From assembly GCF_013433315.1 (NCBI RefSeq), contig NZ_WXVV01000015.1:112668-176667 (forward strand): 64,000 nt of DNA, in the 5' to 3' direction. Origin of the DNA: Pseudomonas crudilactis. Its GTDB lineage: Bacteria > Pseudomonadota > Gammaproteobacteria > Pseudomonadales > Pseudomonadaceae. The translations under genes and the position numbers were made by a program. The notes under the pieces were generated by a model, which was not told the DNA's origin, did not search any database, and saw only the letters and a program-made list of their open reading frames with translations. This document shows, piece by piece, positions 8,980 to 18,039 of the stretch. Numbering within the stretch: position 1 is the first letter of the stretch; the number at the start of each line of letters is the position of its first letter.

Positions 8980-9561
8980 TCAGTTTTCCTGCAACAACGG
9001 CTGCAGGGCTTTATCGATGGCCTCCCGAGCGCGGAAAATCCGGGAGCGCACGGTACCCACCGGACATTGCATGACGCTCGCAATGTCCTCGTAACTCAGA
9101 CCATCGAATTCACGTAAAGTTAAAGCCGTACGCAAATCCTCTGGCAGTTGCTGAATGGTTCGATGGACGGTGCCTTCGATCTCATCCCGCAGCAGTGCCC
9201 GTTCTGGTGACTCGAGATCCTTGAGGCCGTGATCGCCATCGTAGAACTCTGCATCCTCGGAACTTACATCGCTATCCGGCGGCCGGCGGCCGCGTGAAAC
9301 CAGGTAATTCTTTGCCGTGTTAATGGCAATACGGTACAGCCACGTATAAAACGCACTGTCGCCGCGAAAGTTTCCAAGTGCTCGATACGCCTTGATAAAG
9401 GCTTCCTGAGCCACGTCCTGGGCTTCATGGGTGTCGTGCACAAAACGCACGATCAACCCGAGAATCTTGTGCTGATACTTCAGCACCAACAGATCGAAAG
9501 CTCGCTTGTCGCCGCGCTGAACGCGCTCGACCAGCTGCTGATCCTCTTCCTGGGTTAGCAT
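8980..9561 (-). CDS. algU: RNA polymerase sigma factor AlgU (RpoE/sigma-22)
   Basis: Extracytoplasmic-function sigma factor for envelope stress, alginate and osmotic-stress genes. The 193-residue product has sigma region 2 (from LVERVQRGDKRAFDLLV to YTWLYRIAINTAKNYL) and region 4 (LREFDGLSYEDIASVMQ) and is the same length as its P. aeruginosa counterpart. The frame opens at 9618, but ATG 9561 with GAGGAG upstream gives the known N-terminus MLTQEEDQQLVERV. It leads the operon algU-mucA-mucB(-mucD). Confidence 0.98.
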   Translation of the reverse strand: MLTQEEDQQLVERVQRGDKRAFDLLVLKYQHKILGLIVRFVHDTHEAQDVAQEAFIKAYRALGNFRGDSAFYTWLYRIAINTAKNYLVSRGRRPPDSDVSSEDAEFYDGDHGLKDLESPERALLRDEIEGTVHRTIQQLPEDLRTALTLREFDGLSYEDIASVMQCPVGTVRSRIFRAREAIDKALQPLLQEN

Positions 9562-9620
9562 GAACACTCCTCGATAAGCCCGAAGGAGACTTGCATAACT
9601 AAACGACCAGACTTGCAAAC

Positions 9621-9647
9621 ATAGACTCGGGCTTTTCGCAAAAGTTC
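9621..9647 (-). promoter_or_regulatory. AlgU-dependent promoter of algU (proximal)
   Basis: On the minus strand GAACTT (9647-9642), 16 bases and TCTAT (9625-9621) match the AlgU/RpoE consensus, about 60 bases upstream of the algU ATG. It implies autoregulation, as known for algU in P. aeruginosa. Confidence 0.85.
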
Positions 9648-9813
9648 TCCCCCTCCAGGCAAGTTTCCTGCGGGCTCTGATTTGGCACGCACGAAAAACG
9701 CAGCGCGGGATAAACCGGCTGCGCGAATAATCTTGTTATCGGTTTCGCCGGGCAGGAATCCAACCGCAGATTCCGCACTGAAGCCGACACGTCCCTTGTT
9801 TCTGGCACCGACT

Positions 9814-9841
9814 ATTGATCTTGGGCCTTTGGCAAAAGTTC
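9814..9841 (-). promoter_or_regulatory. Possible second AlgU-type promoter (distal)
   Basis: GAACTT (9841-9836 on the minus strand) is followed by a spacer almost identical to that of the proximal promoter (TTTGCCAAAGGCCCAAG against TTTGCGAAAAGCCCGAG) and by TCAAT at 17-base spacing. The -10 is weaker than the proximal one. The 9562-10119 gap that holds both promoters has no recognisable gene. Confidence 0.5.
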
Positions 9842-10119
9842 CAATTATTTATAGCCGCACCGCCCGGACATTGGGCAACCCAGGGCAGAAAAATCCTGTT
9901 TCAGCGCCGATACAGTCGTGTTCTACCCAAAAGGGTGAAAAAAACTTCCGACGAAGCACGCGGTTTTTTCCTACGCAGTAGTTTCACAATGCCATGTCGG
10001 CTCGGCTATTGTGCCGCCCCACCCCTCTATATACTAGTGGGCTGTGTGGCTGTCTTGACTCGCCGATCCAGCTGTCTTGCGCCACCCCCGACCCGGGTCG
10101 CTTTGAGCGGAATCCTGTA

Positions 10120-11736
10120 ATGAGCCAACAATTCCAACACGATGTTCTGGTCATTGGCAGCGGTGCTGCCGGTTTGAGTCTCGCGCTGACCCTGCCGGGT
10201 CATTTGCGCATTGCCGTTTTGAGTAAAGGCGATCTGGCCAACGGTTCGACCTTCTGGGCCCAGGGTGGCGTCGCCGCCGTGCTCGACGACACTGATACTG
10301 TCGAATCCCATGTTGATGACACCCTGAACGCCGGTGGCGGTCTGTGCCATGAAGACGCCGTGCGTTTCACTGTGGAGCACAGCCGCGAAGCCATCCAGTG
10401 GCTGATCGACCAAGGCGTGCCCTTCACCCGCGACGATCAATCCGGCACTGAAGATGGCGGATTCGAATTTCATCTGACCCGCGAAGGCGGTCACAGCCAC
10501 CGTCGCATCATCCATGCGGCCGATGCTACCGGCGCGGCAATCTTCAAAACCTTGCTGGCTCAGGCCAAAGAGCGTTCGAACATCGAATTGCTGGAGCAGC
10601 GGGTTGCCGTTGATCTGATTACCGAACGCCGTTTAGGCATGGAAGGCGAGCGCTGCCTCGGCGCCTACGTACTCAACCGCAAAACCGGTGAAGTCGATAC
10701 CTACGGCGCACGTTTTGTGATTCTGGCCTCCGGCGGCGCGGCCAAGGTTTACCTCTACACCAGCAACCCCGACGGCGCCTGCGGTGATGGCATCGCCATG
10801 GCCTGGCGCTCCGGCTGCCGGGTGGCGAACCTGGAATTCAACCAGTTCCACCCGACCTGCCTGTACCACCCACAAGCGAAAAGCTTCCTTATTACCGAAG
10901 CTCTGCGCGGCGAAGGCGCACACCTGAAGCTGCCGAACGGCGAGCGCTTCATGTATCGCTTCGACAAACGCGCCGAACTGGCACCGCGCGACATCGTCGC
11001 CCGGGCGATCGACCATGAAATGAAGCGCCTGGGTGTCGACTGCGTCTATCTCGACATCAGTCACAAGCCCGAAGACTTCATCAAGACGCACTTCCCCACT
11101 GTTTATGAGCGCTGCCTCGGTTTCGGTATCGACATCACCAAACAACCTATTCCGGTCGTACCCGCCGCGCACTACACCTGCGGTGGCGTGATGGTCGATC
11201 AACAAGGTCGCACCGATGTGCCGGGCTTGTATGCCATCGGCGAAACCAGCTTCACCGGCCTGCACGGCGCCAACCGCATGGCCAGCAACTCGCTGCTGGA
11301 ATGTTTCGTCTATGCCCGTTCGGCAGCAGCCGACATCCTCGCGCAACTGGACGACGTCGCCGCGCCAAGCGCCCTGCCCGCCTGGGACGCCAGCCAGGTC
11401 ACCGACTCCGACGAAGACGTGATCATCGCGCACAACTGGGATGAGTTACGGCGGTTCATGTGGGACTACGTCGGCATCGTGCGCACCAACAAGCGCCTGC
11501 AACGGGCGCAGCACCGCGTGCGTCTGCTGCTGGACGAGATCGACGAGTTCTACAGCAACTATAAAGTCAGCCGCGACCTGATCGAGTTGCGCAACCTGGC
11601 GCAGGTCGCCGAACTGATGATCTGCTCAGCCATGGAGCGCAAGGAAAGTCGCGGTTTGCATTACACCCTCGACTATCCGGACATGCTGCCCGAGGCGCTC
11701 GACACTATTCTGGTGCCGCCCACCTACGCCGGCTGA
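10120..11736 (+). CDS. nadB: L-aspartate oxidase
   Basis: FAD enzyme that oxidises L-aspartate to iminoaspartate, the first step of de novo NAD synthesis; NadA uses the product. The 538-residue protein has the FAD-binding GSGAAGLSLAL near the N-terminus, the GGHSHRRI segment, HPTCL and GLHGANRMASNSLLE, all typical of NadB and the related flavoprotein subunits. Length matches P. aeruginosa NadB. The frame opens at 9994 but ATG 10120 (MSQQFQHDVLVIGSG) is the natural start. TATACT at 10030-10035 is a possible -10. Its 3' end overlaps the convergent ygfX gene by 32 bp. Confidence 0.97.
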   Translation: MSQQFQHDVLVIGSGAAGLSLALTLPGHLRIAVLSKGDLANGSTFWAQGGVAAVLDDTDTVESHVDDTLNAGGGLCHEDAVRFTVEHSREAIQWLIDQGVPFTRDDQSGTEDGGFEFHLTREGGHSHRRIIHAADATGAAIFKTLLAQAKERSNIELLEQRVAVDLITERRLGMEGERCLGAYVLNRKTGEVDTYGARFVILASGGAAKVYLYTSNPDGACGDGIAMAWRSGCRVANLEFNQFHPTCLYHPQAKSFLITEALRGEGAHLKLPNGERFMYRFDKRAELAPRDIVARAIDHEMKRLGVDCVYLDISHKPEDFIKTHFPTVYERCLGFGIDITKQPIPVVPAAHYTCGGVMVDQQGRTDVPGLYAIGETSFTGLHGANRMASNSLLECFVYARSAAADILAQLDDVAAPSALPAWDASQVTDSDEDVIIAHNWDELRRFMWDYVGIVRTNKRLQRAQHRVRLLLDEIDEFYSNYKVSRDLIELRNLAQVAELMICSAMERKESRGLHYTLDYPDMLPEALDTILVPPTYAG

Positions 11737-12157
11737 ACTTGAGTCGTACTCGCAGACGTCGGTGCAGATCCGCCGTTTGCGAGTCCCGTGGCACGCAGAT
11801 CGATCTGACCCGCCATTCGCCGCGCAATCTGAATCTCAGCACCACAATCAGCGGTAACGCGAGACTGTCCGGGCGCAGCTGTACCGCCTGCCAGCCGTCC
11901 GCCTGATTCCACAACTGCCAGCCATCGGCGTCCCGGCGCAATCCGCAAAAGGCCCGACGGTGATTGAGCAGAATCTGCCGAGGTAGCACCCAAATCCCGT
12001 GAAGCAGGCACGCGAACGCCCCAAGCAAACTGGCCCAGAGTGGAATCGACAGCAGAAACAATGCGCCCAGCGCGAACGCCTGGGCCAACAGATACGCCGC
12101 CAGCAACTGCCACGAGGCATGCCAGCGGCATTCGAACGTGTTACTTGGGCTGGACAC
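11705..12157 (-). CDS. ygfX: YgfX-like membrane protein (CptA family)
   Basis: A 150-residue protein with two close N-terminal membrane helices (LLAAYLLAQAFALGALFLLSI and the following LWASLLGAFACLLHGIWVL) and a basic cytoplasmic tail. It is the usual partner of SdhE. In E. coli the pair has been described as a toxin-antitoxin module, but the sdhE product clearly has a flavinylation role. The start is GTG at 12157, inside the last codons of sdhE (17-bp overlap), so it is translationally coupled. Its 3' end overlaps the end of nadB on the other strand. Confidence 0.8.
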   Translation of the reverse strand: MSSPSNTFECRWHASWQLLAAYLLAQAFALGALFLLSIPLWASLLGAFACLLHGIWVLPRQILLNHRRAFCGLRRDADGWQLWNQADGWQAVQLRPDSLALPLIVVLRFRLRGEWRVRSICVPRDSQTADLHRRLRVRLKFSRRRWAAPE

Positions 12158-12395
12158 GGTCCAGGATCATGCGAACCATGCGCTGCAGTTCCGGATCTTC
12201 AGACTCGCTGCGCTCCATGAACCAGCCGAACATGTCCTGATCCTCGCACGTCAGCAGACGCACATACAGATCGCGATCCACCTGGTTCAACGTCGCGTAA
12301 ACCTCCTGCACGAACGGCACCAGCAACACGTCAAGCTCAAGCATGCCGCGACGGCTGTGCCAAAACAGGCGATTCAGTTCAACTTGCTCGACCAT
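12141..12395 (-). CDS. sdhE: Succinate dehydrogenase flavinylation factor SdhE
   Basis: Small cytoplasmic protein that promotes covalent FAD attachment to succinate dehydrogenase and fumarate reductase flavoproteins. The 84-residue product has the diagnostic RGMLELD motif (RGxxE) near the N-terminus. The frame extends upstream to 12497, but ATG 12395 (MVEQVELNRLFWHSRRG) with GAGGAGGGCCCC-type purine-rich sequence upstream gives the family length. It overlaps the start of ygfX and is divergent from ygfZ. Confidence 0.94.
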   Translation of the reverse strand: MVEQVELNRLFWHSRRGMLELDVLLVPFVQEVYATLNQVDRDLYVRLLTCEDQDMFGWFMERSESEDPELQRMVRMILDRVQPK

Positions 12396-12545
12396 GGGGC
12401 CCTCCTCAAATTTGCCGGCAAGTATACAGCCCCCACGCGGGTCGCACAGTCGGCTTTGGTCGGGCACCACCGATCCTTTATCAACTACCCATTTCACCGA
12501 CGCACCCTTATGATGTGCCCCAGTCTATTTACCCTGCGATGACCC

Positions 12546-13487
12546 ATGGCCGATTCTGCTTTTTTCTGCACCCTGTCTCATGAAGGCGTTCTCGCGGTTC
12601 GCGGCGCGGATGCCGGAAAATTCCTGCAAGGCCAGTTGACCTGCAACCTTAATTACCTGAGCGACAGCCGTGCCAGCCTTGGCGCACGTTGCACGCAGAA
12701 AGGCCGGATGCAGTCGAGCTTCCGCATTCTGCTCGAAGGTGACGGCGTGGTGCTGGCGATGGCCAGCGAGCTGCTGGAGCCGCAACTGGCGGACCTGAAA
12801 AAGTACGCGGTGTTCTCCAAGTCGAAACTGACCGACGAAAGCGCCGCCTGGGTGCGCTTCGGCCTGGCACATGGCGACAGTGCCTTGACCAGCCTCGGTC
12901 TGGACCTGCCGGCAGAAACCGACAGCGTCGTGCGCAGCGAAGGCCTGATCGCCATTCGCGTCTCGCCGGATCGCGCCGAACTCTGGGCGCCGGCCGATCA
13001 GGCTGACGCGATCAAAGCCAAATTGTCCGCAGTCCTGTCTGAAGCCGAGCTGAATCAATGGCTGCTGGGCCAGATCCGTGCCGGTATCGGCCAGGTCATG
13101 CCGAGCACCCGCGAGCTGTTCATCCCACAGATGCTCAACCTGCAAGCCGTCGGCGGCGTGAGCTTCAAGAAAGGCTGCTACACCGGCCAGGAAATCGTCG
13201 CGCGCATGCAGTACCTGGGCAAACTCAAGCGTCGTCTGTATCACCTGAGCCTGGACGCTGCCGAGTTGCCGGAGCCTGGCACGCAATTGTTCGCGCCAAG
13301 CCACAACAGCTCCATCGGCGAAGTGGTGCTGGCCGCCAAGGCCGGGCAAAACATTGAACTCCTGGCGGTGCTGCAGGCCGAAGCAGCCGAAGCCGGTGAT
13401 TTGCATCTGGGCACCCTCGAAGGTCCCGCGCTGCATCTGCTCGACCTGCCTTACGAACTGGATCGCGACCGCGAAATCCAGCGCTGA
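12546..13487 (+). CDS. ygfZ: Folate-binding protein YgfZ
   Basis: Tetrahydrofolate-binding protein of the GcvT-like fold that helps repair and assemble some iron-sulfur enzymes, such as MiaB. The 313-residue product has the signature KGCYTGQEIVARM with its essential Cys. ATG 12546 (MADSAFFCTLSHEGVL) is taken as start; another ATG lies at 12539 in a different frame. It is divergent from sdhE, with the HDOD gene 35 bp downstream. Confidence 0.94.
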   Translation: MADSAFFCTLSHEGVLAVRGADAGKFLQGQLTCNLNYLSDSRASLGARCTQKGRMQSSFRILLEGDGVVLAMASELLEPQLADLKKYAVFSKSKLTDESAAWVRFGLAHGDSALTSLGLDLPAETDSVVRSEGLIAIRVSPDRAELWAPADQADAIKAKLSAVLSEAELNQWLLGQIRAGIGQVMPSTRELFIPQMLNLQAVGGVSFKKGCYTGQEIVARMQYLGKLKRRLYHLSLDAAELPEPGTQLFAPSHNSSIGEVVLAAKAGQNIELLAVLQAEAAEAGDLHLGTLEGPALHLLDLPYELDRDREIQR

Positions 13488-13522
13488 TCGCAGCATTTGT
13501 TGCAACACCCTAGAGAGTTTAA

Positions 13523-14344
13523 ATGAGCGAACTGGCGGAAAAAGTCCAACAGGATTTGGTTGAGGCCATCGATAACGATGACCTGGTTCTGCCCACGTTG
13601 CCGGAAGTGGCCCTGCAGATTCGCAAGGCCGCTGAAGACCCGGAAATCAGCGTCAGCGACCTGAGCAAAGTGATCGGCCGTGACACCGCGCTGTCGGCGC
13701 GCCTGATCAAAGTGGTCAACAGCCCGCTGCTGCGCGCTGCACAGGAAGTCACCGACCTGCACACCGCCATCACCCGATTAGGCATCAACTACAGCAGCAA
13801 CCTGGCGATTGGTCTGGTGATGGAGCAGATCTTCCACGCCCGCTCAGAAGTGGTCGAACAGAAGATGCGCGAAGTCTGGCGCAAGAGCCTGGAGATTGCC
13901 GGGGTCAGTTATGCATTGTGCCGCCGCTACACACAGCTAAAACCTGATCAGGCCGCGCTCGGTGGGCTGGTGCATCAGATCGGCGTGCTGCCGATTCTGA
14001 CTTACGCCGAGGATCACTACGAACTGTTGTCGGATCCGGTCAGCCTCAATCATGTAATCGACCATATTCACCCGCTGCTTGGCGACAAGTTGCTGCGGGT
14101 CTGGGAGTTCCCTGAGCGGCTGGTGGAACTGCCGGGGCGCTATCAAGACTTCAAGCGCGATTCGACTGCCATCGACTATGTCGATCTGGTGCAAGTGGCC
14201 AGTCTGTACTGCCACAAGGACACTGATCATCCGTTTGCGCGGATTGATCCAATGACAGTTCCGGCGTTCAGAAAGCTTGGGATTGATCCGGAAAACAAAG
14301 CGCTGTGTGAAGATCTGGAAGAGTCGCGGACGATGTTTTACTGA
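13523..14344 (+). CDS. HDOD-domain signalling protein
   Basis: A 273-residue cytoplasmic protein with an HDOD domain over about residues 20-220, starting at DLVLPTLPEVALQIRKAA. The segments RLIKVVNSPLLR, AITRLGI and LGGLVHQIGVLPIL are typical. HDOD proteins lack the HD-GYP catalytic residues and usually act as output or scaffold modules in signalling and motility. It follows ygfZ by 35 bp. No further domain is seen, so its partner is unknown. Confidence 0.88.
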   Translation: MSELAEKVQQDLVEAIDNDDLVLPTLPEVALQIRKAAEDPEISVSDLSKVIGRDTALSARLIKVVNSPLLRAAQEVTDLHTAITRLGINYSSNLAIGLVMEQIFHARSEVVEQKMREVWRKSLEIAGVSYALCRRYTQLKPDQAALGGLVHQIGVLPILTYAEDHYELLSDPVSLNHVIDHIHPLLGDKLLRVWEFPERLVELPGRYQDFKRDSTAIDYVDLVQVASLYCHKDTDHPFARIDPMTVPAFRKLGIDPENKALCEDLEESRTMFY

Positions 14345-14363
14345 TCCGAGACCGAGGCGCGAC

Positions 14364-14385
14364 CTTCGCGAGCAAGCTCGCGAAG
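14364..14385. repeat. Short REP-like palindrome
   Basis: CTTCGCGAG-CAAG-CTCGCGAAG forms a near-perfect hairpin from the REP core but lacks the GCTCCCACA flank of a full REP. It lies between the convergent HDOD and tctE genes. Confidence 0.7.
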
Positions 14386-14408
14386 AGGCCGGCAAGAACA
14401 CCGCAGAA

Positions 14409-15794
14409 TCACCCGGCGATAAAACTGACCCGCACCTTCAACCCCGCCTGCTCACCATCATGCAGACTGATCTGCGCCAGATGCGCCCGACAGATCTCGC
14501 CGACAATCGCCAAGCCCAGGCCAGAACCCGCCACCTGCTGATTACGCCGGTAGAACCGCTCAAACACCCGGTCGCGCTCCTCCAACGGAATGCCCGGCCC
14601 GTCATCTTCAACCTCAAGCACCGCTGGCGCCGTCACCCGCAATATCACGTTACCGCCCGGTGGCGTATGCGCCAAAGCGTTGTCCACCAGATTGCTCAGC
14701 AGTTCGTTCAGCAGCGTCGGCTCACCGCGCAACCACACCGGTTCGTCCGCCTCCAGCGCCAGCGCTACCCCGCGCTTGTGCGCCAGTGGTGCCATGGCCA
14801 TGCCCAGCTCTCGGGCCAACTGGCTCAGATCGAGCAACTGCGCACCACCCTCGGCAATCGCCCGCGCGCCGTTTTCGACGCGCGCCAGTGACAACAATTG
14901 ATTGGCCAGATGGGTCAGGCGGTCGGTGCTTTGCGCCGAGGATTCCAATGTCGTGCGCCACGTCTCGGGTTCGTTTGAACGCAGCCCCAATTCAAGTCGC
15001 GCCTTCAGCGCCGCCAAGGGTGTGCGTAGTTCATGGGCCGCATCGGCGATGAACTGCGCCTGCCGTTCGAACTGACCGCGCAGTCGTTCGGTGAAGTGAT
15101 TGAGCCCGCGCACCAGCGGCCATAGTTCATGCTGCACTTCGACCAATGGCAGCGGGCGCAAGTCGTCGGGCTGACGCTCTTCCACCGCCGTGCGCAACCG
15201 CTCCAGCGGTCGTAAGGCGGCACTGACCGCAAACCACACCAGCAACAATGCGCCAATCGCCAGCATGCCCAAACGCAGCAAGGTATCGGCGGCCAGACTG
15301 CGCGCCATGCTCACCCGCGCCTCGTCGGTTTCGGCGACGCGGATTTCCGCCATGCCGTTCATGTTCGGTTCGGTCACTGCTTTCAGCAGGCTGACCACGC
15401 GCACGTTCTGCCCTTTGTAGGTGGCGTTGTAGAAACGCGCCAACGCGGGATAGCTGTCGGTGCGCGGCGTCCCCGGTGGAGGGCCGGGGAGGTTTTCGTA
15501 GCCGGAAATCAGCTTCTGATGGATATCGTTGACCTGATAGTAAATCCGCCCGGCGCTGTCATAAGCGAAGGTGTCGAGTGCGACGTAGGGCACATCGGCG
15601 CTCAATGTACCGTCACGTTGCGACAGGCCTGCGGCGATGGTCCGCGCCGAGGCCAGCAGCGTGCGGTCGTAGGCCGTGTCGGCAGCTTCACGACCATTCC
15701 AGTACGCGCTCAAACCGCTGGCGAGCATCAACACCACCAGCAGCAATGCGAGGTTCCACAGCAAGCGCCAGCGCAGGCTGCTGGGCTTATGCAT
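14409..15794 (-). CDS. tctE: Sensor histidine kinase TctE
   Basis: Membrane histidine kinase for tricarboxylate sensing. The 461-residue product has a membrane segment at about residues 10-30, a periplasmic TctE-type sensor region, a second segment near 165-190 (LLRLGMLAIGALLLVWFAVSAAL in part), the phospho-acceptor box AHELRTPLAALKARLEL, and the ATPase motifs DNALAHTPPGG, DDGPGIP and GSGLGLAIV. It overlaps tctD by 8 bp. Known pairs control citrate-type uptake, and the divergent opdH-tctCBA genes agree with this. Confidence 0.92.
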   Translation of the reverse strand: MHKPSSLRWRLLWNLALLLVVLMLASGLSAYWNGREAADTAYDRTLLASARTIAAGLSQRDGTLSADVPYVALDTFAYDSAGRIYYQVNDIHQKLISGYENLPGPPPGTPRTDSYPALARFYNATYKGQNVRVVSLLKAVTEPNMNGMAEIRVAETDEARVSMARSLAADTLLRLGMLAIGALLLVWFAVSAALRPLERLRTAVEERQPDDLRPLPLVEVQHELWPLVRGLNHFTERLRGQFERQAQFIADAAHELRTPLAALKARLELGLRSNEPETWRTTLESSAQSTDRLTHLANQLLSLARVENGARAIAEGGAQLLDLSQLARELGMAMAPLAHKRGVALALEADEPVWLRGEPTLLNELLSNLVDNALAHTPPGGNVILRVTAPAVLEVEDDGPGIPLEERDRVFERFYRRNQQVAGSGLGLAIVGEICRAHLAQISLHDGEQAGLKVRVSFIAG

Positions 15795-16458
15795 CGCGGC
15801 TTTCCAGCAGATAGCCGAGGCCGCGGAAAGTCACGATCGCCACCGGTTGGCCGTCGAGTTTTTTGCGCAAACGGTGCACGTAGATTTCGATCGCGTCGGG
15901 ACTGGCTTCTTCGTCGAGGCCGAACACCTGCGCGGCCAACTGTTCCTTGCTCATCACCCGACCTGGGCGGGCGATCAGTGCTTCCAGCACCGCTTGTTCG
16001 CGGGACGTCAGCGTCAGCAATTCCTCGCCGAGGGTGAAGCGCCGGGTGTCAAGGTCGTAGGCCAGCACGCCGCAGCGCTGCTGGCGTTCGCCGCCCAGTA
16101 CACTGCGGCGCAGCAAGGCTTTGACCCGTGCTTCCAGTTCAGTCAGCTCGAAAGGCTTGGCGAGGTAATCGTCGGCGCCGAGATTGAGGCCATGGACGCG
16201 ATCCTTCACATCGCTGCGCGCCGTCAGCATCAACACCGGCAGATTCTTGCCGCGTGCGCGCAAGCGCGCGAGCACCTCGAAACCGTCCATGCGCGGCAAG
16301 CCGACATCGAGGATCGCCACGGCGTATTCCTCGCTGCTCAAGGCCAGATCGGCGGCCACGCCATCGTGCAACACATCCACGGTCAGACCGGTGCTCTTGA
16401 GCGCCTGAGCGACACTTTCGGCCAGTTGCAGATGGTCTTCGACGAGCAGGACACGCAT
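15787..16458 (-). CDS. tctD: Response regulator TctD (OmpR family)
   Basis: A 223-residue OmpR/PhoB-type regulator. The receiver domain has the acidic pair in LLVEDH, the phospho-acceptor Asp in AILDVGLPRMDG and the Lys of AKPFEL; a winged-helix DNA-binding domain occupies about residues 125-220. It is divergent from opdH and should bind the three 11-bp boxes at 16547-16579. Family TctD proteins respond to citrate; both activation and repression have been described, so the sign of control is not predicted. Confidence 0.93.
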   Translation of the reverse strand: MRVLLVEDHLQLAESVAQALKSTGLTVDVLHDGVAADLALSSEEYAVAILDVGLPRMDGFEVLARLRARGKNLPVLMLTARSDVKDRVHGLNLGADDYLAKPFELTELEARVKALLRRSVLGGERQQRCGVLAYDLDTRRFTLGEELLTLTSREQAVLEALIARPGRVMSKEQLAAQVFGLDEEASPDAIEIYVHRLRKKLDGQPVAIVTFRGLGYLLESRDA

Positions 16459-16546
16459 GGATTTTTACCTCGTTCAGGGATGGCCGGCGCCACGCTTTGC
16501 CGCGGAGTTTACAGCCGCAACCGCCGCTGTGAAGCCCGAAAGCCGT

Positions 16547-16579
16547 GAAAGTCTGCTGAAAGGTTAGCGAAAGGTTAGC
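16547..16579 (+). promoter_or_regulatory. Three tandem 11-bp boxes, likely TctD operator
   Basis: GAAAGTCTGCT, GAAAGGTTAGC and GAAAGGTTAGC run head to tail in the tctD-opdH gap. Tandem direct repeats with an 11-bp period are the binding pattern of OmpR-family regulators. They lie 89 bp from the tctD start and 114 bp from the opdH start, so one site could serve both directions. Confidence 0.7.
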
Positions 16580-16693
16580 CCGTTAGAGTCGGCCCACGGA
16601 CAGTTCCGACTGCCGTCGCTGATGCCACACAGCGTAAAGAAAAACGCCACGAAGCGTTTTCGACCAATAAGAACAATAAACGGAGTACCCCGC

Positions 16694-17986
16694 ATGCCGT
16701 CCATGCAGACCAAGGCACCTGTGCCTGCTCGCCCTTCCCGTTTCAGCCACACCGCCCTTGCCAGTGCCGCCGCTCTTGCCGGTTTTTCGCCGTTGAGTTT
16801 TGCCGACTTCATCGAAGACAGCAGCGCCACTTTCGAAACCCGCAACATGTATTTCAACCGCGACTTTCGCGATGGCACCAGCGCCCAGCAATCCAAGCGT
16901 GATGAATGGGCCCAGGGCTTCATGCTCAATCTGCAATCGGGTTACACCGACGGCACCGTGGGGTTCGGTGTCGATGCGTTAGGCATGCTCGGCGTCAAAC
17001 TCGATTCAAGCCCGGACCGTACCGGCACCGGCCTGCTGCCGACCCACGACGATGGGCGCGCGGCAGACGAGTACTCGAAAGTCGGCCTGACCGGCAAAGT
17101 AAAAATTTCCGCCACCGAGCTGAAAATCGGCAGCCTGATTCCTGAACTGCCGATCCTCAAGCCCAACGACGGGCGCATCCTGCCGCAGACCTTTGAAGGT
17201 GGCTTGCTGACCTCCAAAGAGATCAAGAACCTGACCTTCACCGGTGGTCGACTGGAGAAAGCCAAGGATCGCGACAGCACCGATTTCGAGGACATCGCCC
17301 TCAACAACAAGAACAGCCGTTTTGCTGGCACCGCTGCCGGCAAGCACTTTGATTTTGGCGGCGTGGACTACAAGTTCACCGACAAGATCACCGGCAGTTA
17401 CCACTTCGCCCAGCTCGACGAAGTCTACAACCAGCACTTCTTCGGTCTCGTGGCCTCACGTCCGATGGGCCCAGGCACGTTTGCCACCGACCTGCGTTTT
17501 GCCGTCAGTGATGACCAGGGCGCAGCCCGTGGTGGCGAGATCGACAACCGCTCGCTCAACGGTCTGGTCAGCTATGCGCTGAGCGGCCACAAGTTCAGCG
17601 CCGGTTATCAGCACATGTCTGGCGACAGCGCCTTCCCTTATGTCGATGGCAGCGACCCGTACCTGGTCAACTTCGTGCAGATCAACGACTTCGCCGGTGC
17701 TGAAGAACGCTCCTGGCAGGCTCGCTACGACTTCGACTTCGCCAAACTTGGCATTCCAGGCCTGAGCTTCATGAGCCGCTACTTGAGCGGTGACAACATC
17801 AAGCTCAAGAACGGTGAAGAAGGCAAAGAGTGGGAACGCAACACCGAGATCAAATATGTAGTACAAAGCGGCGCCTTGAAGGATGTCGCCGTGCGTTTGC
17901 GTAATGCCACTTACCGCTCCAACTACTCGGCTCGCGATGCAGACGAAGTGCGTTTGCTGGTGAGCTATAGCGTTGCACTTTGGTAA
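16694..17986 (+). CDS. opdH: OprD-family porin, tricarboxylate type (OpdH)
   Basis: Outer-membrane porin for uptake of citrate, cis-aconitate and similar acids. The 430-residue product has a signal peptide (cleaved near FSPLSFAD) and OprD-family features: FIEDSSATFETRNMYFNRDFR at the barrel start and a terminal aromatic residue (SYSVALW). ATG 16694 has GGAG upstream; the open frame starting at 16622 gives a non-signal extension. It heads the opdH-tctC-tctB-tctA operon, opposite to tctDE. Confidence 0.92.
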   Translation: MPSMQTKAPVPARPSRFSHTALASAAALAGFSPLSFADFIEDSSATFETRNMYFNRDFRDGTSAQQSKRDEWAQGFMLNLQSGYTDGTVGFGVDALGMLGVKLDSSPDRTGTGLLPTHDDGRAADEYSKVGLTGKVKISATELKIGSLIPELPILKPNDGRILPQTFEGGLLTSKEIKNLTFTGGRLEKAKDRDSTDFEDIALNNKNSRFAGTAAGKHFDFGGVDYKFTDKITGSYHFAQLDEVYNQHFFGLVASRPMGPGTFATDLRFAVSDDQGAARGGEIDNRSLNGLVSYALSGHKFSAGYQHMSGDSAFPYVDGSDPYLVNFVQINDFAGAEERSWQARYDFDFAKLGIPGLSFMSRYLSGDNIKLKNGEEGKEWERNTEIKYVVQSGALKDVAVRLRNATYRSNYSARDADEVRLLVSYSVALW

Positions 17987-18039
17987 ATGCCCGTAAGTGA
18001 AAAACACGTCGAATAACAACAATGCCCGTGGAGAATCGA

